DNA from: Sphingobacterium athyrii
GTDB taxonomy: Bacteria; Bacteroidota; Bacteroidia; Sphingobacteriales; Sphingobacteriaceae
Assembly: GCF_003071065.1 (NCBI RefSeq)
Contig: NZ_QCXX01000003.1
Coordinates: 760,687-824,686, forward strand
Reading direction: 5' to 3'
Length of the DNA: 64,000 nucleotides
The notes beneath the pieces were generated by a model. The model did no database searches and was not told where the DNA came from. It saw only the letters and a program-made list of their open reading frames with translations. Made by a program: the position numbers and the translations under genes. Positions 8,699 through 16,512 of this stretch are shown one piece after another. Positions within the stretch are counted from its first letter, which is position 1, and each line of letters starts with the position of its first letter.

Positions 8699-9459
8699 AT
8701 ATACCAAAAGTTACTGAAGACATTATTCAGATCTTAAATGAAGAAACAGGAAATCTTATTCTCGGAATCTATCTTTACGGTTCTACTATCAATGGAGGAC
8801 TTCAACCTGATAGCGACATTGACCTGTTAGTTATCATAAAAGGCAGACTACCACAAAAAACCAAATTGCAATTGGTAAAAGAATTCATGCAGGTATCGGG
8901 AGAAATCAGCAATCCAGAATTAATGCGTCCACTTGAAATCACCATTGTAAACATAAATGAAATTTCGCCTTTGAAGCATCCGGTCAAGTATGAATTACAA
9001 TATGGAGAATGGCTCAGAGATTCATCTTTAAGAAGATATACAGGAGATTCTACACCCCATTCGGATCTCACGATACTGCTCAGATAGGTAAGACAAAACA
9101 GCATTGCTTTGGCAGGACCCGAAGCGCAGGAACTCATCCCTAAAATACCTGACGAGGATATCAAAAAAGCAATATTTGATTCTTTACCAACACTCATAAA
9201 TTCGGTAATTGGAGATGAGAGAAATTCAATTTTGACTTTAGCCCGAATGCATTTTACAGTAGTTACGGGCAAAATCACATCGAAAAATAAAGCAGCTGAT
9301 TGGCTACTTCCAAAAATTCCAGTGCAGTTTAAAGGTCTTTTGCAAATGGCTAAGTGTGCATATCTCGGCGAATGTGACGATAATTGGGTAGGAAAAGACG
9401 AGGAAATAACAGAATTCTTTCATTATTTAATTCAGCTTATAGAACAAAATAATACATAA
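8695..9459 (+). pseudogene. aadS-like: AadA/AadS-like aminoglycoside adenylyltransferase interrupted by an in-frame TAG
   Basis: One continuous frame of 255 codons is broken only at codon 131 (TAG, 9085-9087). The N-terminal part has the nucleotidyltransferase signature LYGSTINGGLQPDSDIDLL (about 27-45), with G-S and D-x-D metal ligands. The part after the stop continues the family pattern (SIALAGPEAQELIPKIPDED, then GDERNSILTLARMHFTVVTGKI). The intact family, about 255-265 residues, adenylylates streptomycin and often spectinomycin. The break falls where relatives have a Lys or Gln codon, so one base change explains it. As read, only a 130-residue fragment would be made unless the codon is suppressed; a TTG at 9109 could restart translation. 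Neighbouring conjugative genes suggest it travelled on the element. Confidence 0.85.
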
Positions 9460-9517
9460 GCTGAATTTGGTCACGATTAGGAATGAGTTTTATCTGTTTG
9501 ATTTAGGGAATTTCTAA

Positions 9518-9857
9518 TTATCAAATATTCAATTTGGTTATGAAGATGATTATAGTGAGAGGCTGAGCGAGCTGAACAATGAAGAACAATATTGGTATCA
9601 AGATGCTTTACAAACCCATGTTCTTGCAATAGCGAATGGCGCAACTATTATCATTAAAGGACGAAGGAATATATGCAATATCTCCTGAAACATCTTTTGA
9701 GCAAAAAATCAAGATAGCTGGTTCATTTACACATTTTGTAAGAGGATTGGGGACAGCTTTCAATGCAAAAAGAGAAAAGGAACATAAAGAATTTTTAGAA
9801 CTATCAGAAAATGAATTTAATTTAGATTCTATTATTTTTTGGAAAAACACAATTTAG
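9518..9857 (+). pseudogene. Frameshifted remnant of an unrecognised small protein gene
   Basis: Two good protein-like segments lie in different frames. The first (from 9518) reads GYEDDYSERLSELNNEEQYW and on to HVLAIANGA; the second (from 9636, to stop at 9857) reads QLLSLKDEGIYAISPETSFE and on to FWKNTI. A one-base shift near 9650 joins them into a plausible protein of about 110 residues. An in-frame TAA at 9515-9517 separates a further upstream stretch that also looks coding. I do not recognise the family; the NGA...LKDEGIY pattern is loosely reminiscent of SMI1/KNR4-type proteins but this is weak. The rest of 9858-10035 holds nothing I can support. Confidence 0.5.
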
Positions 9858-10035
9858 ATGGATTGTAAATATTTTTAAACCCTGATAGCCCACATCTGAA
9901 TTATAATCCTAATAATGAACTACCTGCTATCAAATTCACGAAACGGAAGTTCTAGGAAAAGATAAGCTCTCAATAACACACCCTCCTAACCTTCTACTAG
10001 CCTTTTAGAATTTTGAACCATACAAAATTTTAAAT

Positions 10036-10299
10036 ATGGAAATTCTATCAAAACAAGATCTGGAAATTTTCAGGATAAAAATAATTTCAGATATAGAAAG
10101 ATTATTGGAAACCAATAATAATCACACTACAGAGGAATTCGATTGGTTGCGAAGTAAGGCTGTTCGCAAAATGATGGATATCTCTCCCGCAACCTTGCAA
10201 AATTTAAGAATTACTGGAAAGATACGCCACAAAAAAGTTTTGGGTTCTTACTACTACAACAAAACAGATTTACAAAAATTATTTGAAGATGAAAACTGA
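10036..10299 (+). CDS. Small helix-turn-helix protein of mobile elements
   Basis: 87 residues. A helical N-terminus is followed by WLRSKAVRKMMDISPATLQN and LRITGKIRHKKVLGSYYYNK, a MerR/excisionase-like helix-turn-helix plus wing. It resembles the protein at 6742-7041, so it is probably a second regulator of the same element or of its cargo. Its 3' end overlaps the next gene by 11 bp, suggesting one transcript with it. Confidence 0.68.
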   Translation: MEILSKQDLEIFRIKIISDIERLLETNNNHTTEEFDWLRSKAVRKMMDISPATLQNLRITGKIRHKKVLGSYYYNKTDLQKLFEDEN

Positions 10300-10582
10300 C
10301 CCATCAAAAAAAGGTATGGAATACCTCGATAATATCTGTAATGATCCTCGACTTAATGTATGGCATATTAGCTTACTCCTTGCAATAGCTCGCTTAGCTT
10401 ATCGACAGAATGAGAGCAAAATTATCAGGGTCAGCAGAAGCAAATTAATGGCAATGTCGCATATTAATACTACTCCCACATATCATAAATACTTTAAGGA
10501 ACTCCAGAATTACGGATATATTAAATATATACCTTCCTACCATCCCGGATACCGCAGTACTGTAGAATTATTGCAACAATAA
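10289..10582 (+). CDS. Hypothetical winged-helix-like protein of mobile elements
   Basis: 97 residues from the ATG at 10289 (a TTG two codons upstream is less likely). The arrangement NVWHISLLLAIARLAYRQNE, then VSRSKLMAMSHINTTPTYHK, then YFKELQNYGYIKYIPSYHPG is that of a small winged-helix domain with a recognition helix and wing, as in replication-initiator-like or MarR-like modules. It is co-transcribed with the HTH gene before it, and a terminator follows directly. Function unknown. Confidence 0.6.
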   Translation: MKTDPSKKGMEYLDNICNDPRLNVWHISLLLAIARLAYRQNESKIIRVSRSKLMAMSHINTTPTYHKYFKELQNYGYIKYIPSYHPGYRSTVELLQQ

Positions 10583-10597
10583 TAGTGATGCCGAATT

Positions 10598-10638
10598 AAC
10601 TTCAATGTTCCTTAGAAGCGAATGTTGAAGTTTTTTTT
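10598..10638 (+). terminator. Rho-independent terminator after the small HTH genes
   Basis: AACTTCAA (10598-10605) pairs with TTGAAGTT (10625-10632), and the last bases run into eight T residues (10631-10638). It lies 16 bp after the stop at 10582. Confidence 0.7.
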
Positions 10639-10883
10639 ACCGTTACATTCATCACCCATAATCATGGCAGTAATTTATAAATATCCCTTTTATACCTGCT
10701 TGACAGGGATGGTTCGAATATATACAGAATCCCTTAAGCCCCATAATTGGTATTTTGTTTTCAATGAAATCGACAAAAATTTTGAAAAATAGGCAACAAC
10801 AACAAAAGGTTCTCATTATTTTGAAGCTGTTGCCCTTAATTACATTTGTAACTTTCACCTCGACTATTTAGCGATAGTTATCC

Positions 10884-11063
10884 TCAAATAAAGATAGGAC
10901 ATCCATATTGATCTACAGGTACTCCAATTGGCGTATTTGGGCATCTATCTACAGCATCTTCGACACCATCCTGATCTTGATCCCCCAGTACGGAAGCTGC
11001 ACTTGAGGAAAGAACAACCATCGCAAAAGCCATAGCCGTTAATTTTAAAATTTGCTTTATCAT
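10884..11063 (-). CDS. Small secreted thrombospondin type-3-like calcium-binding protein
   Basis: 59 residues. The N-terminus is a signal peptide (MIKQILKLTAMAFAMVVLSS, likely cut after SAA). The mature part is one acidic repeat, DQDQDGVEDAVDRCPNTPIG, then VPVDQYGCP. This is the TSP3/OmpA-linker consensus, in which Asp residues bind calcium and the two Cys can pair. In Bacteroidota this repeat normally precedes an OmpA peptidoglycan-binding domain; none follows here, so it is either a stand-alone mini-protein or the stump of a truncated OmpA-like gene. No partner gene is evident. The flanks (10640-10883 and 11064-11290) hold nothing else I can support. Confidence 0.6.
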   Translation of the reverse strand: MIKQILKLTAMAFAMVVLSSSAASVLGDQDQDGVEDAVDRCPNTPIGVPVDQYGCPIFI

Positions 11064-11293
11064 ATCAATTTATTTAAGTTGAAAAATTCTGAAATTAATT
11101 CTCACTGTTATTTGATGGGAAATCTGTATGTCGAATTGTTATTATATTTTTATCGTGTCAACAGCTCACAAATGCATTCTCTGTTCCAACTTTTACTTAC
11201 AGATCAAACTTACAGCTTCCTGCACAACGCATTGCGAAAAGCAGCCTGTTATCATTTTAGATAAGACCGAGCTGTGAAAAATGATGAAAAAAA

Positions 11294-11307
11294 AGACCGA
11301 TTGTTTT
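11294..11307. promoter_or_regulatory. Putative TetR operator, site 1 (tetR promoter)
   Basis: AGACCGATTGTTTT matches the two downstream sites except for one base. It overlaps the likely -33 region of tetR and resembles the AGACCGATCGGTCT-type operators of TetR/AcrR repressors, so autoregulation is likely. Confidence 0.65.
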
Positions 11308-11318
11308 ATTTTTTTATA

Positions 11319-11326
11319 TAACTTTG
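11319..11326 (+). promoter_or_regulatory. -7 box of the tetR promoter
   Basis: TAACTTTG is a perfect TAnnTTTG element, 22 bp upstream of the tetR ATG. Confidence 0.65.
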
Positions 11327-11347
11327 TTTCAGTAAGAATTATTGCTG

Positions 11348-11944
11348 ATGAAAACTCAAAAATCCGAAAATACCAAACAGCTGATCATTGAAAAAACTTC
11401 GACCGTTTTTAACGTGAAAGGTTACGCAGGTACATCCATAAATGATGTCATGAGCGCCACCGGTCTTTCGAAAGGTTGTATCTACGGTAATTTTGAAAAT
11501 AAGGATGAGATTGCATTAAGTGTATTCGACTACAATTTTGGTAAGGTAACGCAGCATATGAAAGAACGTATTTTAGCAACTGAAGATTCTATCGAAAGAT
11601 TGCTGGTTTATCCCCACATGTACAAAAACTATTTCAAATATCCGTATTTACGGGCAGGCTGCCCAATTTTAAATACTGCTACTGAGGCTGATGACACGCA
11701 TCCGTCACTCCAGAAACGCGTACAAAAAGCCCTAGACTTTTGGAAAACATCTATCGAAAATCAAATCAAACGTGGTATCGGTAGAAATGAAATAAAAGCA
11801 GATACCAATCCGACCGAAATTGCTGTAGTGATGATCTCGATGATCGAAGGTGCGTTTATGCAGGCAAAGGTCAACAACCATATGACAGAGCTGAATATAG
11901 CGATGTCTTTTTTAGAGAAATTGATCAGAAATTTGAAAGCGTAA
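11348..11944 (+). CDS. TetR/AcrR family transcriptional repressor
   Basis: 198 residues from the ATG at 11348 (a TTG two codons upstream is not preferred). The N-terminal HTH is clear at about residues 12-50: TSINDVMSATGLSKGCIYGN followed by FENKDEIAL. The C-terminal domain is the ligand-binding and dimerisation region, with a cysteine in the YLRAGCPI motif typical of a branch of this family. It heads a plus-strand run of detoxification-type enzymes. A near-palindromic AGACCGATTGGTTT motif occurs upstream of this gene, of the dehydrogenase at 12013 and of the thioesterase at 16513, giving a consistent picture of a local repressor whose ligand is probably processed by the regulon. Confidence 0.88.
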   Translation: MKTQKSENTKQLIIEKTSTVFNVKGYAGTSINDVMSATGLSKGCIYGNFENKDEIALSVFDYNFGKVTQHMKERILATEDSIERLLVYPHMYKNYFKYPYLRAGCPILNTATEADDTHPSLQKRVQKALDFWKTSIENQIKRGIGRNEIKADTNPTEIAVVMISMIEGAFMQAKVNNHMTELNIAMSFLEKLIRNLKA

Positions 11945-11962
11945 TTTTTTTTGCTTACAAAA

Positions 11963-11976
11963 AGACCGATTGGTTT
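11963..11976. promoter_or_regulatory. Putative TetR operator, site 2 (dehydrogenase promoter)
   Basis: AGACCGATTGGTTT, imperfect palindrome (10 of 14 positions symmetric), 36 bp upstream of the lipoamide dehydrogenase start. Identical to site 3, including the flanking AAA and ATTTT. Confidence 0.7.
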
Positions 11977-12012
11977 ATTTTTTTTTGACAATTAAAATAT
12001 TTAAACAATAAA

Positions 12013-13416
12013 ATGGAAACATTCGATATTACCGTAATAGGGTCAGGTCCCGGCGGATATGTAGCTGCTATCAGAAGCGCACAGTTAGGATATAAAACTG
12101 CCATCATTGAAAAGTATAATACTCTGGGTGGCACTTGTACCAATGTAGGTTGCATTCCTACCAAAGCGTTGCTGGACAGTACCCATCATTATTCAGATGC
12201 ACTTAATAGTTTCGGAGCACACGGTATTGAATATTCAAATCTTCGGCTCAACGTTGAACAGCTTTTTAAGCGAAAAAATGAGGTAGTGACCAAAAACACA
12301 CAAGGTCTGGATTTCCTGATGAGAAAAAATAAGATCACGGTTTTTCACGGCTCGGGTTCTTTTGTTAATAATGAAACCTTGAAAATTGTACACGATGATA
12401 AGACTGAAACTGTAATTAATTCAGATAAGTTTATTATTGCTACAGGGTCAAAACCGTCCACAATTCCGGACATTGCTATCGATAAAAAAAGGATCATCAC
12501 CTCTACCGAAGCTTTGGGATTGCAGGAAAAACCCGAGAGCATCGTGATTATTGGTGGTGGTGTAATCGGTGTGGAAATGGCTTCCATATTCAACAGAATC
12601 GGAACCAAAGTGACTATCTTAGAATATGCTGATAATCTTATTGCTACGATGGATAGTGAATTAGGAAAGGCTTTAACGAAGATATTAACTAATGAAGGCG
12701 TGGAAATCAAACTTCAGCAGGCAGTCTACAAAGCTGAAAATCTTGGCAACACAGCTAAGGTGTATTTTAAAAATAAACAAGGAGAAGAACAAGATCTAAC
12801 CGCCGATTATATTCTAGTTGCTGTCGGCAGAAAATCTTATGTAAACGGTCTGGGTTTAGAAAATACCAACGTGGAATTGAATAACAATGGTACGGTGAAG
12901 GTCAATGAATTGCTTCAGACTACAGCTTCAAACATTTACGCGATTGGAGATGTCGTGGGTGGCGCGATGCTAGCTCACAAGGCAGAAGAAGAAGCAGTAT
13001 TTGTAGTGGAAAGGATCAATGGTCAGAAACCTCATATCAATTATGACCGTATCCCTTCAGTTGTGTACACCTGGCCGGAAGTTGCTTCTGTAGGCGCTAC
13101 CGAAGAGCAATTAAAAAAACAGGGAGTGGAATATAATATCGGTAAATTTCCATTTGCCGTGAATGCCAGAGCCAGAGCAGGAATGGAAACGGAAGGTTTT
13201 GTAAAGGTGCTTTCCGATCCGAAGTACGGCGAACTTTTAGGAGTGCATATCATCGGCGCCCGTGCGGCAGATTTGATTGCACAGGCTGTTGTAGGACTGG
13301 AATATGAAGTAACCGCGAATGGTATGGCTACCATGAGTTATGCCCACCCGACTTATTCAGAGGTAATAAAAGAGGCTTATACAATAGCATCAGGAAGACC
13401 ATCATTGAATATTTAA
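12013..13416 (+). CDS. lpdA: Dihydrolipoyl dehydrogenase-like flavoprotein
   Basis: 467 residues. The FAD-binding GSGPGG is at 10-15, the redox disulfide C42/C47 in GGTCTNVGCIPTK, a second dinucleotide-binding motif IIGGGVIGVEMA near 180, the FAD-contacting IYAIGDVVGG near 310, and the C-terminal active-site HPTYSE with H445 and E450. These fit E3 lipoamide dehydrogenase (NADH + lipoamide to dihydrolipoamide) rather than mercuric reductase, which would end in a Cys pair. No E1/E2 acyl-transfer genes are nearby, so it is not part of a local 2-oxoacid dehydrogenase operon; as a TetR-controlled paralogue it may serve as a general NAD(P)H-disulfide or quinone reductase (inference). Confidence 0.88.
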   Translation: METFDITVIGSGPGGYVAAIRSAQLGYKTAIIEKYNTLGGTCTNVGCIPTKALLDSTHHYSDALNSFGAHGIEYSNLRLNVEQLFKRKNEVVTKNTQGLDFLMRKNKITVFHGSGSFVNNETLKIVHDDKTETVINSDKFIIATGSKPSTIPDIAIDKKRIITSTEALGLQEKPESIVIIGGGVIGVEMASIFNRIGTKVTILEYADNLIATMDSELGKALTKILTNEGVEIKLQQAVYKAENLGNTAKVYFKNKQGEEQDLTADYILVAVGRKSYVNGLGLENTNVELNNNGTVKVNELLQTTASNIYAIGDVVGGAMLAHKAEEEAVFVVERINGQKPHINYDRIPSVVYTWPEVASVGATEEQLKKQGVEYNIGKFPFAVNARARAGMETEGFVKVLSDPKYGELLGVHIIGARAADLIAQAVVGLEYEVTANGMATMSYAHPTYSEVIKEAYTIASGRPSLNI

Positions 13417-13443
13417 TAAATATAAAGTTATTAATTTAGAATT

Positions 13444-13878
13444 ATGTCACAACAAATCAGGCGGGCGACCAAAGAAGATTATCCCAGAATTATGGAGATT
13501 TGGGAATCTGCGGTCAAAGCTACTCACGACTTTCTTGCCGAAGAGGATTTTATTTATTTTAAAGAAGTCATCCCAAAGGATTATCTGCCCAATCTCGAAG
13601 TATACCTTTTTATACTGCAAAACCAACCGGTAGCATTTGCATCGGTATCAGAAGGAAGCTTAGAAATGCTATTTGTTCACAGTGACTACCGTGGTAAAGG
13701 TTATGGAAAGCGCTTATTTCAATTTATGGATGAGACGAAAGGCATAAAAAAGGTTGACGTCAATGAGCAAAATTATCAAGCTATCGGATTTTATGAAAAA
13801 TTAGGGTTCAGAAAAGCAGGAAGATCAGAAAAAGACGGCTCTGGTAAAGATTATCCGATTATTCATATGCTAAGATGA
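13444..13878 (+). CDS. GNAT family N-acetyltransferase
   Basis: 144 residues. The GNAT fold is shown by the N-terminal IRRATKEDYPRIMEIWESAV, the strand LEMLFVHSDYRGKGYGKRLF (acetyl-CoA loop R/Q-x-x-G-x-G/A as RGKGYG, near 80-85) and the C-terminal NYQAIGFYEKLGFRKAGRSE. It transfers an acetyl group from acetyl-CoA to an amine of unknown identity. The gene follows the dehydrogenase by 27 bp, and the next gene follows by 51 bp, so it is likely in the TetR-controlled operon. Confidence 0.85.
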   Translation: MSQQIRRATKEDYPRIMEIWESAVKATHDFLAEEDFIYFKEVIPKDYLPNLEVYLFILQNQPVAFASVSEGSLEMLFVHSDYRGKGYGKRLFQFMDETKGIKKVDVNEQNYQAIGFYEKLGFRKAGRSEKDGSGKDYPIIHMLR

Positions 13879-13929
13879 AATGGCCGTCATTATCACAACA
13901 CTATAGTTATTAAAAATAAATTATAAAAA

Positions 13930-14385
13930 ATGATTGAAGGGTTATATGAGACACACATTCAAGTAAGCAACTTGGAAAACGCAGTTCAGTTCTATACACA
14001 AATATTGGGACTTGAGTTTGCACACTATGATGAAACCAGACCGATTGCGTTTCTTTGGATCGGAGAAAATAAAGAGGCAATGCTCGGACTTTGGGAACAA
14101 CAGGGTAATCTCCAGACAAGACATTTTGCATTCAGCTGTTCCAAAGATTTTATTTTAAAAGATGCAAATACTTTTTTAGATAAAAACGGATTAAAGGCGT
14201 ATAATTTTCTCAAAAATGGAAGCAATGAACCAATGGTTTTTGCCTGGATGCCTGCACTTGCTCTTTATTTTGACGATCCGGACGGAAATCAGCTGGAGTT
14301 TATCCATATTCTGAACGGTAAAAGTCAGCCAGAACTTGGTGTACTCAGCTACGAGGAATGGCAAAAAATCAATTCACCTCAATAA
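13930..14385 (+). CDS. VOC family (glyoxalase/bleomycin-resistance-like) protein
   Basis: 151 residues. Features are the opening GLYETHIQVSNLENAVQFYT with its metal-ligand His, the internal HFAFSC segment, and the closing YFDDPDGNQLEFIHI with the DPDGN turn and a C-terminal Glu ligand, typical of the vicinal oxygen chelate fold. Members bind or isomerise small molecules, or sequester drugs. The substrate cannot be predicted. The methyltransferase gene starts 9 bp downstream, so the two are co-transcribed. Confidence 0.82.
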   Translation: MIEGLYETHIQVSNLENAVQFYTQILGLEFAHYDETRPIAFLWIGENKEAMLGLWEQQGNLQTRHFAFSCSKDFILKDANTFLDKNGLKAYNFLKNGSNEPMVFAWMPALALYFDDPDGNQLEFIHILNGKSQPELGVLSYEEWQKINSPQ

Positions 14386-14394
14386 ATAAATAAT

Positions 14395-15204
14395 ATGAAT
14401 TCAGAAGACAACTATTTGGAAATAAACAGGGAATCTTGGAATACCAGAACAGAAGCTCACATCAATTCTGATTTTTATAATCTGGATGCTTTTTTGAAGG
14501 GAAAAAGTTCATTAAAAGATATAGAACTTAATTTACTTGGAGATTTGACAGGCAAATCCGTATTGCATTTACAATGCCATTTTGGACAGGACAGTATTTC
14601 TTTAAGTCGCCTGGGAGCGGACGTAGTCGGCGTTGACCTTTCGGATGTAGCAATAGATCGTGCACGTGAACTGGCAAAACAGAGTAATGTTTCAACAACT
14701 TTTATCTGCAGCGATGTTTATGATCTGTCCAATCATCTGGATCGTCAGTTTGATATTGTCTTTACCAGTTATGGGACCATCGGCTGGCTTCCGGATCTGG
14801 ATCGGTGGGCAAAGATCATTTCGAAATTCCTGAAACCCGGCGGTAGATTTGTTTTTGTAGAATTTCATCCAGTTGTCTGGATGTTTGATTCGGCGTTTAA
14901 AAAGATTGAATACAGATATTTTAATTCCGGAGCCATTATAGAAACCGAAAAAGGAACTTATGCAGATAAGGATGCGGAATTTGAAGTCAAATCAATTGGC
15001 TGGAACCACGGCTTAGCTGAAGTAATAGGTAGTTTGATGCAAAATGGTTTAGAAATAAACTCCATTGAAGAATTTGATTATTCGCCATACAATAATTTCA
15101 ATAATTCAATTGAATTTGAACCTGGTAAGTTCAGAATTTCTCATCTGGGAGACAAAATCCCTATGGTGTATGCTTTGAGAGCATCAAAAAAGCATCTAAG
15201 ATAA
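14395..15204 (+). CDS. Class I SAM-dependent methyltransferase
   Basis: 269 residues. Motif I is VLHLQCHFGQDSISLSRLGA (about 55-75), an atypical form in which the usual GxGxG is CHFGQ; motif II/III follow as VVGVDLSDVAIDRAR and FDIVFTSYGTIGWLPDL. The family is the methyltransferase type 11 group often found in resistance or detoxification clusters. The acceptor is unknown. It is 9 bp after the VOC gene and 56 bp before the next hydrolase. Confidence 0.84.
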   Translation: MNSEDNYLEINRESWNTRTEAHINSDFYNLDAFLKGKSSLKDIELNLLGDLTGKSVLHLQCHFGQDSISLSRLGADVVGVDLSDVAIDRARELAKQSNVSTTFICSDVYDLSNHLDRQFDIVFTSYGTIGWLPDLDRWAKIISKFLKPGGRFVFVEFHPVVWMFDSAFKKIEYRYFNSGAIIETEKGTYADKDAEFEVKSIGWNHGLAEVIGSLMQNGLEINSIEEFDYSPYNNFNNSIEFEPGKFRISHLGDKIPMVYALRASKKHLR

Positions 15205-15260
15205 GTAACAATAAATTTTATATTGTCCTTAAATTAAAATACTCGGTTTATTCAAATTAT

Positions 15261-15905
15261 ATGTTTTTCAGGTTAATAATTCTTTATCTGTTATTTCTTC
15301 CACTTGCTATTAATGCTCAAAATAGTACTCAAACAAAGTATGTATTTTTTTTGCATAATAAATTTTTGGAAGAGCATCCGTTAAATGCATCTCATCCTAA
15401 ATACGGACCAGCGGCATATACAGCTATTTTAGAAAAACTTCAATCCACAAATTCTGTCATACTATCTGAAAAAAGAAAACCCGGCACTGATCCTAAGATG
15501 TATGCAAAAAAGATAATCCTTAAAATTGACAGCTTACATAGCTATGGAGTTCCTTATGCCCATATTTCAATTGTTGGAACATCTCAAGGAGGTTATATAG
15601 CTCAATATATCTCCTATTATGCCAAAAATCCAGATTTGAAATTTGTTTTTATTGGCTCAAGCTTTAAAAATGATTCGATGAATAAAGATCGAAAGTTCAG
15701 GCTCTACGGTAAGATTTTATCGATTAATGAAAAAACCGATGTCGGCGCTGAACCATTATCAAGTCAACATAGATTTAAAAATTCTGGTTTAAAATCTTTT
15801 AAAGAAATGACCCTCAACACAGGTCTGGAACACGGTTTTCTGTTCAAGGCATTAGATGAGTGGATAATGCCTGCCAAAGCGTGGATCAATAGTAATAACC
15901 TTTAA
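15261..15905 (+). CDS. Exported alpha/beta-hydrolase-like protein
   Basis: 214 residues with a signal peptide (MFFRLIILYLLFLPLAINA, then QN). The mature part has a nucleophile elbow GTSQGG with S108, followed by YIAQYISYYAKNPDLKFVFI, and a late His in LEHGFLFKAL that could complete the triad. No substrate can be named. The preceding KYVFFLHNKFLEEHP strand replaces the usual HG oxyanion motif. It lies between the methyltransferase and the DinB gene (10-bp gap), probably in the same transcript. Confidence 0.68.
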   Translation: MFFRLIILYLLFLPLAINAQNSTQTKYVFFLHNKFLEEHPLNASHPKYGPAAYTAILEKLQSTNSVILSEKRKPGTDPKMYAKKIILKIDSLHSYGVPYAHISIVGTSQGGYIAQYISYYAKNPDLKFVFIGSSFKNDSMNKDRKFRLYGKILSINEKTDVGAEPLSSQHRFKNSGLKSFKEMTLNTGLEHGFLFKALDEWIMPAKAWINSNNL

Positions 15906-15915
15906 ATTTATACTA

Positions 15916-16455
15916 ATGAAAGAAGTAAAGTCACAATCGTTTGTCAGATGGTTCGACCGACAATTTGATTCAAACACAGGTTCGGAATATTTTGACGAAT
16001 TTTTACAACGACTTGATCATTTTCCGGCTGTTCTAAATAAGCTCCTGAAAAGTTGTCCTATAGAGGTTTCAACCCGCAAAATGGGAGATAAATGGTCTGT
16101 CAATGAGAATATAGGACATTTAATCCTTTTAGAAGATCTATGGCGAATCCGTTTTAGAGATATAAAAGAAGGAAAACCGGATATATCCCCTGCCGATTTA
16201 AAAAATACAGCAACCGATCAGTCTTCTTTCAACAACATGTTGTTTGAAGAGCTTATTAAGAACCTGGTCAGCGAAAGAGACAAAACAATTGTAATGCTTC
16301 AAAAATTAAGTGAAGAAGACTTATTGAAGACAAGTATGCATCCGAGGTTACAACAGCCAATGAATATCATTGACCTGATGCATTTTGTTGCAGAGCATGA
16401 TTTGCACCATTTGCACGCCATACAGTCTATAATAGGAAGTATGGAAACCATATAA
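15916..16455 (+). CDS. DinB family protein
   Basis: 179 residues. The four-helix bundle pattern of DinB/DUF664 proteins is visible, with metal-ligand histidines at NENIGHLILLEDLWR (H near 68) and at the C-terminal FVAEHDLHHLHAIQSI (HDxHHxH). Such proteins bind a divalent metal and include thiol-dependent S-transferases (bacillithiol or mycothiol type), which fits a detoxification cluster; activity is not proven for this branch. TetR operator site 3 starts 18 bp after its stop. Confidence 0.8.
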   Translation: MKEVKSQSFVRWFDRQFDSNTGSEYFDEFLQRLDHFPAVLNKLLKSCPIEVSTRKMGDKWSVNENIGHLILLEDLWRIRFRDIKEGKPDISPADLKNTATDQSSFNNMLFEELIKNLVSERDKTIVMLQKLSEEDLLKTSMHPRLQQPMNIIDLMHFVAEHDLHHLHAIQSIIGSMETI

Positions 16456-16472
16456 TTTTTTTATTAATAAAA

Positions 16473-16486
16473 AGACCGATTGGTTT
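16473..16486. promoter_or_regulatory. Putative TetR operator, site 3 (thioesterase promoter)
   Basis: AGACCGATTGGTTT, identical to site 2, 26 bp upstream of the thioesterase ATG. It marks an internal promoter that would start the second part of the regulon. Confidence 0.7.
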
Positions 16487-16512
16487 ATTTTATATAAATA
16501 TAATACAACATA

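Noticed and set aside
10652..10858. Minus-strand ORF of 68 residues
   Set aside because: Low-complexity (CCCCLFF), no start context, no recognisable domain; probably chance.
11052..11264. Plus-strand ORF of 70 residues before tetR
   Set aside because: It overlaps the start of the secreted TSP3-like gene on the other strand and has no promoter or domain; the composition does not look coding.
12013..13416. Mercuric reductase instead of lipoamide dehydrogenase
   Set aside because: The C-terminal Cys pair and N-terminal heavy-metal domain of MerA are missing, and the HPTYSE motif of E3 enzymes is present; no mer genes nearby.
13910..14225. Several minus-strand ORFs antisense to the VOC gene
   Set aside because: The plus-strand frame is a clear VOC protein; these are its shadows.
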